NCBI GenBank assembly: GCA_000697335.1
Contig: JNEM01014942.1
Span: forward strand, 1-33,413
Length of the DNA: 33,413 bases
Reading direction: 5' to 3'
Source of the DNA: Conidiobolus incongruus B7586
Taxonomy: Eukaryota > Entomophthoromycota > Entomophthoromycetes > Entomophthorales > Conidiobolaceae
Part shown: one piece after another, positions 1 to 10,793 of the stretch
Layout of the letters: each line of letters opens with the position of its first letter
Numbering within the stretch: position 1 is the stretch's first letter
Program-made: the position numbers and the translations under genes
The notes under the pieces: generated by a model
The model's input: only the letters and a program-made list of their open reading frames with translations
What the model was told of the DNA's origin: nothing
Database searches by the model: none

Positions 1-904
1 TTATTTTGATTAATTTTTATTTAAGTTTAATTATGATAATTAAGCTAATATTAAGCTTTATATTATGATTTTATTAATTAGAAATATTTTTCGAGATAAC
101 AAAAATATTTATTTAACATAAAATATATATATATTGAAATATAAATATATTACAAACAATTATTACTATAAAATATTTTAATTTAATTATTGTATTTTTA
201 AAATAATATTATTTTATTATATTAATTGACTTATATATTAATTATAATAGTTATTTATAGTTTTATTATTTTTAAGTTTAAAATTAAATATTTTTTAATC
301 CATATTTTCGATATTTATTATATTAATCTAGTTAATATAATAGGTCTAATTAACTTATAATTTATTTTAATAATAAATTTAATTGATTAAAGAATTAAAT
401 TTTTTAAAAATGGATTTAAGAATAATAATATTAATAATAATAACTTAAGGTAATGAGTAATTAATATATAAAATAAAATAAAATAAAATAATTTCTATTT
501 TATATAGACTTTTGTTTACAAACATATATATTTATAACTTAATTAAACTAAACTATAAGATTTAATATTTTAATTAATAGTTATTGATAAAAATTAAATA
601 TAGTCTATTATAATTCAATAATATACTTTAATTATATAATTTAGTTTAAGTTTATTTAATTAAGAATTGTTTATATTATAGGTAATAATATATGGGATTT
701 TAATTTTATGACTCATTTTTCTAGGTTAATATATAATAGTTTGAAATAATTTTTATTTATAGTGAGAATTTAATTTAATTATACCTTGAAAATAAAATTA
801 AGATTATATATTCAAAATAATAAACCAAGAAATTATTAATTTATCTTTAAATCAAGAAATAAAATTGAATTTAATGGATTTATTGCTTTAAAATTTATAT
901 TTGT
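1..904. other. AT-rich spacer, no gene seen
   Basis: Very AT-rich sequence with no convincing reading frame, splice pattern or RNA gene on either strand. It holds a short AAAAT-type microsatellite around 471-490. Nothing else can be supported. Confidence 0.6.
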
Positions 905-1963
905 TAATTAAAATAAACTTCACCTTGAATAGTTAAAAATTCTTAATCCTTTCTGATATTGATCTTCATCTATAGGATTTGTATATTTGGCAAAATATTA
1001 AGGAATAATACCTTGTAAATTTTATTGCTTTAAACATTCTTAGGGGTAACTCATTGATAATTATAATCTGTGATTAATAACTATTAAAATATGGTAAATG
1101 CCAAGCTGTATTGAAAATCCTGCCTTTAAAGCAAGTACAATTGCATTAATTGGGATATTTTTCCATTCCACATATACTATAATATTGAATACAGTATGTT
1201 ACTATTTAATATGAAACAAAATCATTATTATGAATTTTAATTAATTGTTGATCATATATTCTTACAACTGCTTTGATGGTAGAATATATAGACAATGAAG
1301 TCATATTCTCAAGCATAGCAATATATAATTTTTAACAATAGAGAGTGTTTGTTTTAGTTCAAACTTGCACTTCACATCAAAATACATATGTGCAAATTAT
1401 TGCCCATGACCAACTATTATAAATTTTATACAAAAAAGTTTGAAATATGTCCTAAATCACAGATAAGTTCAAATATATCAATAACTGAAGTAAAAACAAT
1501 CTTAAATTATAAATTTCCTCCACCCTATCATACTTCCTGCGTTGTTTGACACAATCTTAACGAACAAAGTTATTTACATATTAATGAGTTATTATATGAA
1601 ATCAAGATACCTGAGCAGGTCCAAATTCAATCATCGATTTTGAAAAAAATCCTGAAGATTATAAATAACATAGATATCGCAAGCCACGAACTTGACGACT
1701 TTCTATTTCTATTACTTAGCTTTTCATATCAAAATATTATACACTAATAGTGATTTATACCTATTTAGCTCAGTTTCCAACGCTTTAACCAATTCTTAGT
1801 TAATATCATCAAATATCACTTTGGCACTAAGTAACAACCAGAATATTGCATTGGTAGTAATAGAGTGAACCTTACCCTTTTACATCAACAGACGCACTAC
1901 AATTTTACCACTTCAGACTCTCCTCCAGCCACCATTTCTGTAATCCCTTCAACTTTTACTATC
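905..1963 (-). pseudogene. Decayed short-chain dehydrogenase copy (SDR-P1)
   Basis: Read on the minus strand, this stretch contains scattered pieces of the same SDR that is intact at 29551-30609. The start near 1963 gives VKVEGITE..AGGESE (intact gene: MKVNGVTA..TGGASG). Around 1260-1310 lies SLSIYSTIKAVV (intact: LPIYSTTKAAV). Around 1110-1170 lies VEWKNIPINAIVLAL (intact: QWRNIRVNAIMPSLT). Spacing between the pieces fits retained introns, including the one after the active-site Lys block, so this is a DNA-level duplicate and not a retrocopy. Stops and frame changes are frequent and the glycine-rich NAD motif is altered, so no function is expected. The ends are approximate. Confidence 0.7.
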
Positions 1964-3180
1964 TAATAATATGAATATCTGATAAAATTGGTATTGAAAT
2001 GATTCCATATTAAGTACCTATTCATACAATTATATAATACATTCTAAATTATTATACCAATATTAATGCTAAGAATCTTTCATGAATTATATTAAAATGA
2101 TGTAATATTTAGTATAATAATATATTAATAAATGTATTATTACTATAAACTTTAATGAAATCTTAGTAATCTATTAAATATTTATGAAATACTAATTTAA
2201 ATAAAATTGAGATTATTTGGGTATTATCAAATAATAATATTGACTTAATACATCAATAATATCATTAAAATTATAGTTACTATTTTTACCTTTTTTATCC
2301 AATGAAATATCAAAAACCATTGTTCTAAAAGTGGTAATATTTCTACTATTTATCTAATTACAGTGGATGAACAAATTTTAATAAAATTTCTGATCAAATA
2401 AATCTCAATGATTTAATAATAAAATTGAAAATCATATGGTGATAATGAAAATTCAATTTTACATCAATAAATTATAATAAAATTTACTTTAGGATCAATC
2501 CATTTTTAACATATTGAATTTCAATACAAACGATTTCAATGTAAAATATATAATTTCAAATTAATTGCATTTCCATCAAATAAGCTCAAAATTATTAGGG
2601 ATAATTATAAATAAGTTTGTTTTACAAAATTTAACACTTGAAATATTAATTAAATAAAATCACAAAGATATAATGTTTATTTGAACCAAATAATTATGAA
2701 AATAGCTCCCTTTTTAAAAATAATTATATCCATTTTATTCAACTAATATGTTTATTTTTTTTCCTGTAATTAAACCGTTTAATCAATTCCATAATTTCCA
2801 AATTGCAAATCATTTTAACATTTGATTGGTCGATTTAGAATTAAATTTAGTTTAATAGTAATCCTAACCTTTCCTAAAAAATTAACAAAAAATATACAAC
2901 TGTTGACTATTGGCTATTTTAATCATTCTAACAATAATAGTTTGGTAATAATGATTGCATTGGATTCCTCGATTCTATAGAAAATAATCAAAATGCATGA
3001 CTGAGTCATGAAATCATGCCAATATCTTAGAAAACAAACATTACTTGAATCAATTTAATCAATATGAAATCATCATTAGAGAATTTTTGCATAATGTAAA
3101 TTTCAAGTAAATTTGGCATAAAATAGATATTATTACTGTAATACTGATGTCAATACGATATCATTCATATTCATTAAATG
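1964..3180. other. AT-rich spacer upstream of the HAM1-family gene
   Basis: No coding pattern or RNA gene seen on either strand. The last few hundred bases are somewhat less AT-rich and presumably hold the upstream regulatory region of the gene that starts at 3281. No specific site other than the TATA box can be named. Confidence 0.5.
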
Positions 3181-3190
3181 TACTACCACC

Positions 3191-3198
3191 TATATAAA
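3191..3198 (+). promoter_or_regulatory. TATA box of HAM1-family gene
   Basis: TATATAAA lies 90 bp upstream of the ATG at 3281, in a locally GC-richer stretch. The orphan gene at 14036 has a similar element at almost the same distance. Confidence 0.55.
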
Positions 3199-3280
3199 TC
3201 GCTCATGCTCTTCCATTCTATAAACATTTTAGTTTGTTTTGTTTTAGTTTGTAAATATTTTTAATTGTATATATTGAAAC

Positions 3281-5828
3281 ATGCCAGGTACTCAATCTAA
3301 AGTCAAAAATTATTTTGAAAGCGTATTAGTGAAAGATACACAAAAATCCTCTAATGGTGTAAATGTGGATGGAATCAATGAATCGAAAAATAGAGGTCTA
3401 GGCATTTTTCAAGCTTTAGGGTAAGCAATTAAGATATGTTTTAATAGTTAACAAATATTAATTGATAATAATTAGTGAAGGTAAAATGCCCACGACCAGC
3501 CAAATGGAAGCAATATTGGGTAAAGCAAGGAGGTCCAAAACGCTTCAAAACACCTCTGAGTTATCGTTCTCTGGGCAACAAGCGGCACGTAATATCACCA
3601 CCACAATTGCATCGATGCAAGAACTGCTCGTCGATAAGAATCCCGATGACAATTTGCAAAAATTGATTCATCATGCGAAAATTGCAAAAATGCGATTGAA
3701 TAAACCACAAGTCGATACAGACCAAGCGAAGAAAGGACTTAGCGAAATGTACGATCACATCACTGTCCTCGGCAAATTGCTGGTCACGTCACCTCACTTT
3801 AGAAAATTAATCAATGAATTCTATCTAATTGGAAGTGAAATTTTACAGGAGAAGAGCTCGGGAAATTCAACTATGTCTAGTAATGATTATTCATTGGACG
3901 CAGAATCTCCTTTGGGATTGGAAGCTACCCCAGATGAAAATATCAATTCTTTTGATAATTTCCCTGCGGGTAATACTTTTCCTACGAGTACTCGTGAAAC
4001 TAATCCGAACACCTTGGATTATTTCGTCAAATTGGCTGAGGAAGAGAGAAAGGCTGAAAACACCCATGCACCTCCTCCTCCTCAACCTGCCGCTGTTGAT
4101 AATATTAATACTGTTGATCCAGCCAAAGACATCAAAGGCAAGACGATTGGTGCATTAAAGGAAGGCTTAGATAAGATCGAACAGGATAACAATGCTAGTG
4201 TTTCATCAGTAACGAAGAGTATGGGCAATAGCGCCAAAGAAAAGATCAAGAACGCCTACACTACATTGAAGACAGCTGAACTGACGGAAGAGCAACAAAA
4301 TCGCATTTTCAACAGATTAGTCGACATTTCTGACCAAGTTCGAGAGCATCCTAACTATCAGAACGCCTTACAAGGTCTCATTGAATCCTTCAGTAATATT
4401 GATCAAATCAGCTCCAACTTCCAATCTCAAGTAAGCAGTCAAACAAAATCTGAATTAAGTCGATCCGATGCCGACGTCCAGGAAGTAATGACCAATGCCA
4501 AAATTGTGGTTGAAAACTTTGCAGGTGGTAAATCACTTGATCCTCTCTTTGAAAAAGTCAAGGTCACCAATAAAGAAATTCGTCAGGACGAAGAGCTGAA
4601 GGCTCAATTCCAAAAAGTTCGAGAATACTTAGTGAGGACGATCAAGGATAACGAATATGTCCACTCTCCCAATTACCGATCAACTGGAAGCGCATTATTT
4701 AAGGATACTCGTCAATTGTTAATCAATCGTAAGAATTTACACTTCAATGACGTGATTAACGAATTTGCAGATTTTAATCGCGCACTCCAAAGTGATTCTA
4801 AACTCCAAGATGCAGCGAAGAATGTGAAACAATTAGCTTTGGACTTGGTTACTGATAAGAATGGAAAACCCGCTGTTAATACCGAATTACTTTCCGATTT
4901 ACAAATTATTTTACCTCGTTTAACTAGTAAACTTGAATATGTTCAAGTTCCAAGAATTCAACAGATCTCAGAAGACATGGAATTTATCATAGACAATTTG
5001 GTATTGGAATGTGATAAGATTTTACCAAAGCAAACTATTCTTGATACTCGCACAGCGTATGATGCACCTGATGAATCTGTGACAAATTCTGCCAATTTCA
5101 AGATCAAAAATATCCAAATCAACAGTCAAGAAGCTGCATTTTACATTCGTAAATGGCTGGGATTCTTCTACTTTGAAGATGCTGGTAAAATGACCTTTTC
5201 AATCCTTGGCCGTGGTGCCGATGTCGAAACTATCTTTTCATTTCCCAAAGTCAAAGTAACTAAAGCCAAGGACAGAGAGCCTGAGATTATGCAGGATCGT
5301 AAAGTGTTCGAAAAAGTCAAAGCAAGAGTCAATGTTAATGACTTGAAAATCCGCATTAACAGCTCAAGACACGACTCTCTCTACAGAATCTTCTCGGGTA
5401 TTATCCAAAACAACGTGAAGAAGATCATTGAAACGGAACTGGCAAAATTTATCGAAGCGAATTTGATGGGTCTGAATGATAAGGTCAATAATTCCAGTAA
5501 GTCAAAATCTAAGAAGTCCGCCGCAAGAAAGACTATTGACATTCGTCCCGATGGTTGGAAGTCTCCTGTATTCGACGTAGCTCCCTCCAAAAAATTATTA
5601 ACCGCCGGTAGTCACACTACCACAGGCAATTTGCAACCTTTAGGAGGAAATATACTTACACCAGCAAATGCACCATCCATGAAGACTCAACAAACTACAA
5701 AGCATAATGCTAACGATATTAAGCAGCAGGTGCAAACTGTTCCAGAGTCCACACTCTTCCAAACTGGACAACAGATGCCTAACAAGGCAGGTCATCAACC
5801 AGGATTAGGACAAATTACCGTGGAGTGA
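3281..5828 (+). CDS. HAM1-family (HAM1_N/HAM1_C) fungal protein
   Basis: Two exons, 3281-3420 and 3476-5828, separated by a 55-nt intron (gtaagc...attag), encode 830 residues. The join gives QALGEGKMPTTSQ and keeps the frame; the ATG at 3281 follows a TATA box. The protein looks like the fungal HAM1 family (an N-terminal helical HAM1_N region, then HAM1_C with segments such as NFKIKNIQINSQEAAFYIRK and FKIRINSSRHDSLYRI-like text). As I recall, the C-terminal part is compared with BPI/LBP-like lipid-binding folds. Roughly residues 30-190 and 250-560 are helical and charged, with a Pro/Asn-rich linker near 190-260. The last ~120 residues are a low-complexity basic then polar tail. There is no signal peptide or membrane segment. 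The biochemical role is not established; a membrane or lipid-associated role is inference. A possible AATAAA signal lies at 5922. Confidence 0.8.
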
Positions 5829-5984
5829 ATTTGAATCTTCAGATTTATTTCATTTTTATTTTTTTATATAATTCACATTAATATATTGCTTTGTTAATTT
5901 TTAAATATAATCTGAAATTTTAATAAATACGTTAATTTGAATTTGCTGATTGATTATTGCTATTCATAAAAAATCATCATGATG
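5829..5984. other. 3' flank of HAM1-family gene
   Basis: AT-rich sequence after the TGA stop, with an AATAAA at about 5922-5927 that may serve as the polyadenylation signal. Confidence 0.4.
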
Positions 5985-6200
5985 GCATTTAGAAGTATAT
6001 GTTGATGATGAGTTGTGTCTTGGTGTCAAGGATTGGGTAAAAAGTTGAAAGTTATGACTGCTGGATATATCAAGAGGCAGGGATAAGTACCAATAAAGTG
6101 GATTACTTATAAATCACAAATAACCACAATGTCTCTAACCAAAAATTACAAAGATTTGATACTATCTTAGTTCTTGACTTAATCACTAGTTGATAAGTAA
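5985..6200 (+). mobile_element. Possible fossil fragment of a Ty1/copia-type LTR retrotransposon
   Basis: A short plus-strand stretch reads like the end of a copia-type pol polyprotein in the RNase H region: an Asp-Trp piece, then a TAGYI-like piece, then IKWITYKSQITTMSLTK, which resembles the family's conserved Trp-Lys-Ser-Lys-Gln block. It is short, broken in several places and has no visible LTRs, so it is an old remnant. The family assignment is tentative. Confidence 0.35.
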
Positions 6201-6827
6201 TGACTTAAAGATTCAAGTGATTAATAGATTTGAGATAGAAAAAGGTGTTTTTATTATAGTGTTTGTAACTAAAGTTATATATCTATAGTAATTTATAAAT
6301 TATAACTCACCTTCTAAAAGGTTAAAGTTTATTAGTATCAAGATAACAACTATAGATGATTAGTGAGGTTTTATTATATATAAGTAAATTAAAAGTAATG
6401 TCAACATCTAATAACATCATAAAAGTAACTTAACTATCAAAATACTTGCTGGTAACATATATTTCTCAACATTTATAATTTGATTTAAATTATTATAACC
6501 ATTAATTTACAATGAAATATTAATTTTTTAAATATATTCATAAGAGGATATAAAATTAAAACAAACTAATAATTTAAAATATGAGGAATTAAAAATATTT
6601 ATATATAGATGAGTTGATATTAAAATTATCAACACATAAATTTTCTTGAATCAAATTTATATTACAAGGATATATTCTTGAATTTAAATTATAAAATTTG
6701 CCAATGAAAATACTTAATCCATATTTAAATCAAATAGAATTATTATATTCAAGTTATCAGTACAATTTAAAATATTTAATTTTATACATTATATTTGAAT
6801 TTTTCAATTCAGTAAGAGTTTGTTTTT
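6201..6827. other. AT-rich spacer, no gene seen
   Basis: No supported gene. An open frame from about 6698 is made almost wholly of AT-rich codons, has no recognisable domain, and runs into the mariner-flank repeat. I regard it as chance. Confidence 0.5.
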
Positions 6828-7367
6828 CAGTTAATTGTTCGATTTATTACCATGGAATTGAAGAAATGGGAAATTTTTTAATTTCTGATTTTTCAAACAT
6901 ATTATTAGTTTCAAATAAGCAAATATATACAAAACAAATAGGAAAATAAATAGTTTTGAATTATATATATATATATATATATAATAATTTTTTTGATTAA
7001 AAAATGAATTTTTTAAAATTAGTTGTTTAATTTAATCATGCTTAAACCAAATAGTGACCATCAAAAGTTTTTTATTTTAGTATCAGTAAAACTTAACCAC
7101 AAACCCTCTAAAATCATTTAAAATTTACAAACAGCTTTTGGTAATGAAGCATTATCTAAATCAACAATTTATTGCTAGGTAAATTACTTTAAGGCTAGGA
7201 GAGAAACTACCCAAAACTTGCCAAAATCTGGAAGACTAATTTCAACTGTCACTCTTCCAATTATTAATAAAGTAAAAAATTATATTGAAAAGCACCCTTT
7301 TATTTCAGCTAGAGAATTATCAAAACACTTTAATATTAGTCACACAAGTATTTTATATATATTAAAG

Positions 7368-7386
7368 CTGTCTCTTATACACATCT
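7368..7386 (+). other. Tn5/Nextera mosaic-end sequence, copy 1 (contamination)
   Basis: CTGTCTCTTATACACATCT is an exact 19-base match to the Tn5 mosaic end used in Nextera libraries. It interrupts the transposase text directly after ...SILYILK. It is almost certainly not genomic. Confidence 0.93.
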
Positions 7387-7393
7387 ATAACTA

Positions 7394-7468
7394 GAAAAAA
7401 CTACCATATCCAGTATATTCCTGTCTCTTATACACATCTGGAAAAAACTACCATATCCAGTATATTCC
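7394..7468. repeat. 28-bp direct repeat flanking adapter copy 2
   Basis: The 28 bases at 7394-7421 recur exactly at 7441-7468, one copy on each side of the second mosaic end. The pattern looks like the same genomic read end assembled twice with adapter read-through between, and not like a natural tandem repeat. Confidence 0.85.
7421..7439 (+). other. Tn5/Nextera mosaic-end sequence, copy 2 (contamination)
   Basis: A second exact 19-base mosaic end, in the same orientation, 53 bp after the first. Genomic text resumes with the transposase C-terminus just after it. Confidence 0.93.
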
Positions 7469-7742
7469 CTAGATTATAACCTATGTGATTATAATTGTTT
7501 TGGGCAATTAAAAAACCAGCTTGCAGGAAAGAAAATTTCTGCAGGAAAATTTAATTGGTTTGTGAAACATCAAATTTCAGTCCTTAATAAAAAGAACTGT
7601 TTTTTAGGTGTTAGATCTTTGCCAAAAGTATGGCAAAAAGTTATTAGAAATAAAGGAAATTATTAATTTTATATTATATATTTATTTTTACTTTGTATAT
7701 ATTAAAATGTTTATTTTTTTTCAATCACAAAAAATTCCCATT

Positions 7743-8883
7743 ATTTAAATTACAAAGTAATATTAATATAAAATTATAACAAAAAATTCAATATGTAGAT
7801 ATGTATTTTAGAAAGTGCAATTGACTATCCTATATGTTTAAAACATTTATATATCATTGATATTTGATATCTATAATCTTATGTTTGAAATATTTAAAAG
7901 TTTATGGGAAGATATATATATATATATTTTTTAATTAAGTTTAATACTTTATTTAAATAAAAATATTGAAATTTGTGTTTTTTATATTTGATTTTGATTT
8001 TGATTTTGATTTTAACTATTCAATAAATGATGGAAAACTAATTTCCTTGATCAAACTTGATTATATGTTATAGCAAAAAACATACTGATGATAATATATA
8101 TGCTATTCTTCATTATCATGTTCATTCTATTCTATTTATATTAAACTATTTCTTTTCTAATTTAATTCCAAACCTACTAATCATATGCATTCAATATTAA
8201 TTATAATTCTACTGAGTTTTTCGATATAAATATAAGAATAATTATTATAAATCAGTGGAAATCATTTTAAAGTCAGAATTTTATTTGAAATAATTTTATC
8301 AATCAATATTAAATTTAAAAATGAATATTAATACTAAGTATATAAAAACTTAGTATAACTAATTGAAAATATATTTATTAATAATTCCTAAAATATTAAT
8401 AATTAAAATTATAAAATATTGCATTTTGATCTTAGTTTCAGTTTAAAATCCAAAAAAAACTAAAAATTATAATATATTCTTATATATTGAAGTGTGTGAG
8501 TTATAAACTATCAACCATATTGAGAACCAATTCGGAGGTTGTTAAGCACTGAAAAATTACAATATAAATCCTTAAAATCTCTCAATTCATTTGCCCAAAG
8601 TTTCAATTTAATAATGTCAAACTCTCAAACTAATAAATAATTTGATTTTTTTTATAAAAATCAACCAATTAAATCTGATTAATTTTGTTTTGATTTTAAT
8701 TTAAAATCATTAATTTGCCAATTGATAAAATTGATGCAGACGCCAGCAATTTAGAATATGAATACATTAAGTTGATAATTACCAGAATTTTAGCCCTCAA
8801 GTGTAAGTTTTATTAATTAAATGAAATCAATTAAATTGAAGGCTAAATCAATGGGCAATTTCTATATTTTTTCTTTGAATTAA
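7743..8883. other. AT-rich spacer, no gene seen
   Basis: No supported gene or RNA. It contains a short GATTTT-type microsatellite at about 7990-8014 and an AT dinucleotide run near 7913-7926. The last 200-300 bp are presumably the upstream region of the gene at 8953. Confidence 0.5.
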
Positions 8884-8890
8884 TATAAAT
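8884..8890 (+). promoter_or_regulatory. Candidate TATA box of Cys-rich protein gene
   Basis: TATAAAT lies 69 bp before the ATG at 8953. In sequence this AT-rich the match alone is weak; the spacing is what makes it plausible. Confidence 0.35.
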
Positions 8891-8952
8891 AACTTTGACA
8901 TGATTGAAATTCGCCAAAATTTTTATTTAATTATTTTTAATTAAAAAAAATT

Positions 8953-9615
8953 ATGAAATTATTTCCTTTAATCTTTTCAACTGTAACCCTTGTCAATGCC
9001 CTGGAGATTAATGGTGATGTAGTGCTCTGCCTCACCAAATTGACTTGTAGCATTCCCATGAAAATGAATACTACCGAATACGAAACCAATTTTAACAAAT
9101 GTACCAAAGACGGTAACCCCAAGAACAAGTGCGTTCCTGAAGCACTCGGCCTCAGCCAGGACCAAATGGACGTTTACGACAAAGTTGTAAGTAAGACCGT
9201 CGGATGCGCTACTTCCGAGCAGGATCAGTATCTTAAGTGCACGAACAAATGCTCCGAAGATTCGGACAATAAGGACAAGTGTGTATTCGACTGCAAGTAT
9301 CAGTTCCTCAATGTTGTAAAGGAATGCCTACAACTCAAATCTAATATCAGTAACAGTGAATTGAAGGAGAGCGAGCAGTGCAGCGATCAATGTGATTCTA
9401 AGGATATGAAGCAATTGTTCGATTGTGATTTGAAATGTAATAGAAAGTTGTATAGTGGATTAGATATTGATTTGAGCAAGTTTAAGAGTGTATCTGCATT
9501 CGGTAAAGAGAATTCAACAGAGGGGGATAAGTCGAGTGGATTGAAAGTAATGTCCTATAGTTCTATGAATTTTATAGCAGTTATTATGGGTACAATACTG
9601 CTCTCAGTATTATAG
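8953..9615 (+). CDS. Secreted Cys-rich protein, probably GPI-anchored
   Basis: A single exon of 220 codons starting at an ATG in an A-rich context. Residues 1-16 (MKLFPLIFSTVTLVNA) are a classic signal peptide with likely cleavage after VNA. The mature part has 14 cysteines, several in CxxxC spacing (KCTNKC, KCVFDC, QCSDQC, CDLKC), and candidate N-glycosylation sites at NTT, NIS and NST. A Ser/Gly-rich stretch is followed by a C-terminal hydrophobic run (MNFIAVIMGTILLSVL) with nothing after it, the usual GPI-attachment layout. I do not recognise the family; it behaves like many lineage-specific fungal cell-surface proteins. Codons are clearly GC-richer than the flanks, supporting a real, constrained gene. 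The function is unknown; wall or surface placement is inference from the topology. Confidence 0.8.
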   Translation: MKLFPLIFSTVTLVNALEINGDVVLCLTKLTCSIPMKMNTTEYETNFNKCTKDGNPKNKCVPEALGLSQDQMDVYDKVVSKTVGCATSEQDQYLKCTNKCSEDSDNKDKCVFDCKYQFLNVVKECLQLKSNISNSELKESEQCSDQCDSKDMKQLFDCDLKCNRKLYSGLDIDLSKFKSVSAFGKENSTEGDKSSGLKVMSYSSMNFIAVIMGTILLSVL

Positions 9616-10793
9616 TCATTCGATTGATAGTGCAATACTTTTCACATTGTTTAGTATTCAATTGAATAATATAATATTACATCAACTTCGTATATTCCCA
9701 ATTCTAATGAACTATTCAATTAATTATTTTTTTATTTTTTTTAATTGTAAATAATAAATTATTTTATTATAATTCAATTTAATATTTAATAATATATTTA
9801 TATCAATAATATTAATTATAGACCATATACATCGATAGGATATGATGAATCATCATATTGGCTATATATTAATTAACAATTATATTTCAAAAATTTCAAT
9901 ATATTGAATTAACAATCAAACTAAATTTATTTATTGAATAATTTTTATAATCTCTAGATTATTTAATTATTTAAATCATAATACTTATCAAAATCAATAT
10001 AATATTTGATAAAAATTAAATAATTTAAAAAGTAATTTTATACTAATATTATAATATCATTTTAATCATGATAACAAATTAGAGTAGAAATATATTTGAG
10101 ATTAATTATAAAAAAAATATTTTTTTTAATAAAAAAGAAATTAATTTATAATTAATTTTATTAAAAATATATAATTTATACATTTTTTAAGATAGTATAA
10201 AATAAAAAATAATAATAATAAAACTTTGAATAATAAAATATTTAATATAATTGAATATAATAAGTTATTTCTAATTTTATAAACAATTTAAAATTTAATT
10301 CAATAAAAATATATTTGATAATATATATATATATATTAGATAGGAATAAATAAGCTAATTATTCATTTTAATTTTATTGCTTAAATCATAATATAATATA
10401 ATTTCAAAATACAAAATATAAAGAAATCAAACTTATTCTTTTCTTAAGTACAAAATAGTGAATACTTATGTTAAAGTTTCTATACTCAAATATAATAATT
10501 GAGTTACTCTTTTAATTTAAAAACTATTAAAAATTTGTTATTTAGATATTAGATATTATTAAATAAAATTGAATTAATATTTACTAATAATTTGAAATAG
10601 AATATAAACTAAAAATTCAATATTAGAATATTTCAATACAAAATATTATTTCTTTTTGAATAATACCTTATCAAAGGCTTTTATTGTTAATATTAGTATA
10701 AAAAATTCCAGTGTATTAAATAATCCTAAGAATTGGTGCTTAATATGAATTCAATTCAATATCAATTTATCAGATATTCGTATTATTAGACAA
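9616..10793. other. AT-rich spacer, no gene seen
   Basis: Very AT-rich with poly-A/poly-T and AT-dinucleotide runs (for example near 10320-10336). No supported coding frame or RNA gene. Confidence 0.55.

Larger units (their letters stand above)
7038..7666 (+). pseudogene. Mariner transposase, disrupted
   Basis: From the ATG at 7038 (MLKPNSDHQKFF) the text follows the mariner DNA-binding region: HKPS, then TAFGNEALSKSTIYC, then PKSGRLIST, then a second helix-turn-helix with ARELSKHFNISHTSILYIL, ending near 7367. The frame has two in-frame stops in this part (after SKI and after STIYC). After the adapter block the C-terminal end resumes at about 7461 as YSLDYNLCDYNCFGQLKNQLAG, matching the family's YSPDLAPSDYHLF block that carries the third catalytic Asp, and ends IRNKGNY-stop at 7666. 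The first two catalytic Asp residues and roughly 160 residues between the halves are not present. It cannot encode a working transposase as assembled. Confidence 0.8.
6828..7742 (+). mobile_element. Broken mariner-type DNA transposon, middle missing
   Basis: The element is recognised by its transposase halves (7038-7367 and 7461-7666). A candidate terminal inverted repeat pairs AATGGGAAATTTTTT at 6864-6878 with the reverse complement of 7727-7742 (AATGGGAATTTTTTG); a clean TA target duplication is not evident. The visible span of about 0.9 kb is shorter than the ~1.3 kb usual for mariner because the catalytic middle is absent. At the gap sit two copies of a sequencing adapter, so the shortening is at least partly an assembly product. 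The first ~300 bp are repeated at 32526-32815. Confidence 0.75.

Noticed and set aside
6698-6949. A small plus-strand gene before the mariner element
   Set aside because: AT-rich codons only, no domain, and it overlaps the transposon end repeat; likely chance.
7368-7439. A genuine Tn5-family insertion in this genome
   Set aside because: Only the 19-base mosaic end used in library kits is present, twice in the same orientation, with no Tn5 sequence and with a duplicated read end; contamination explains it better.
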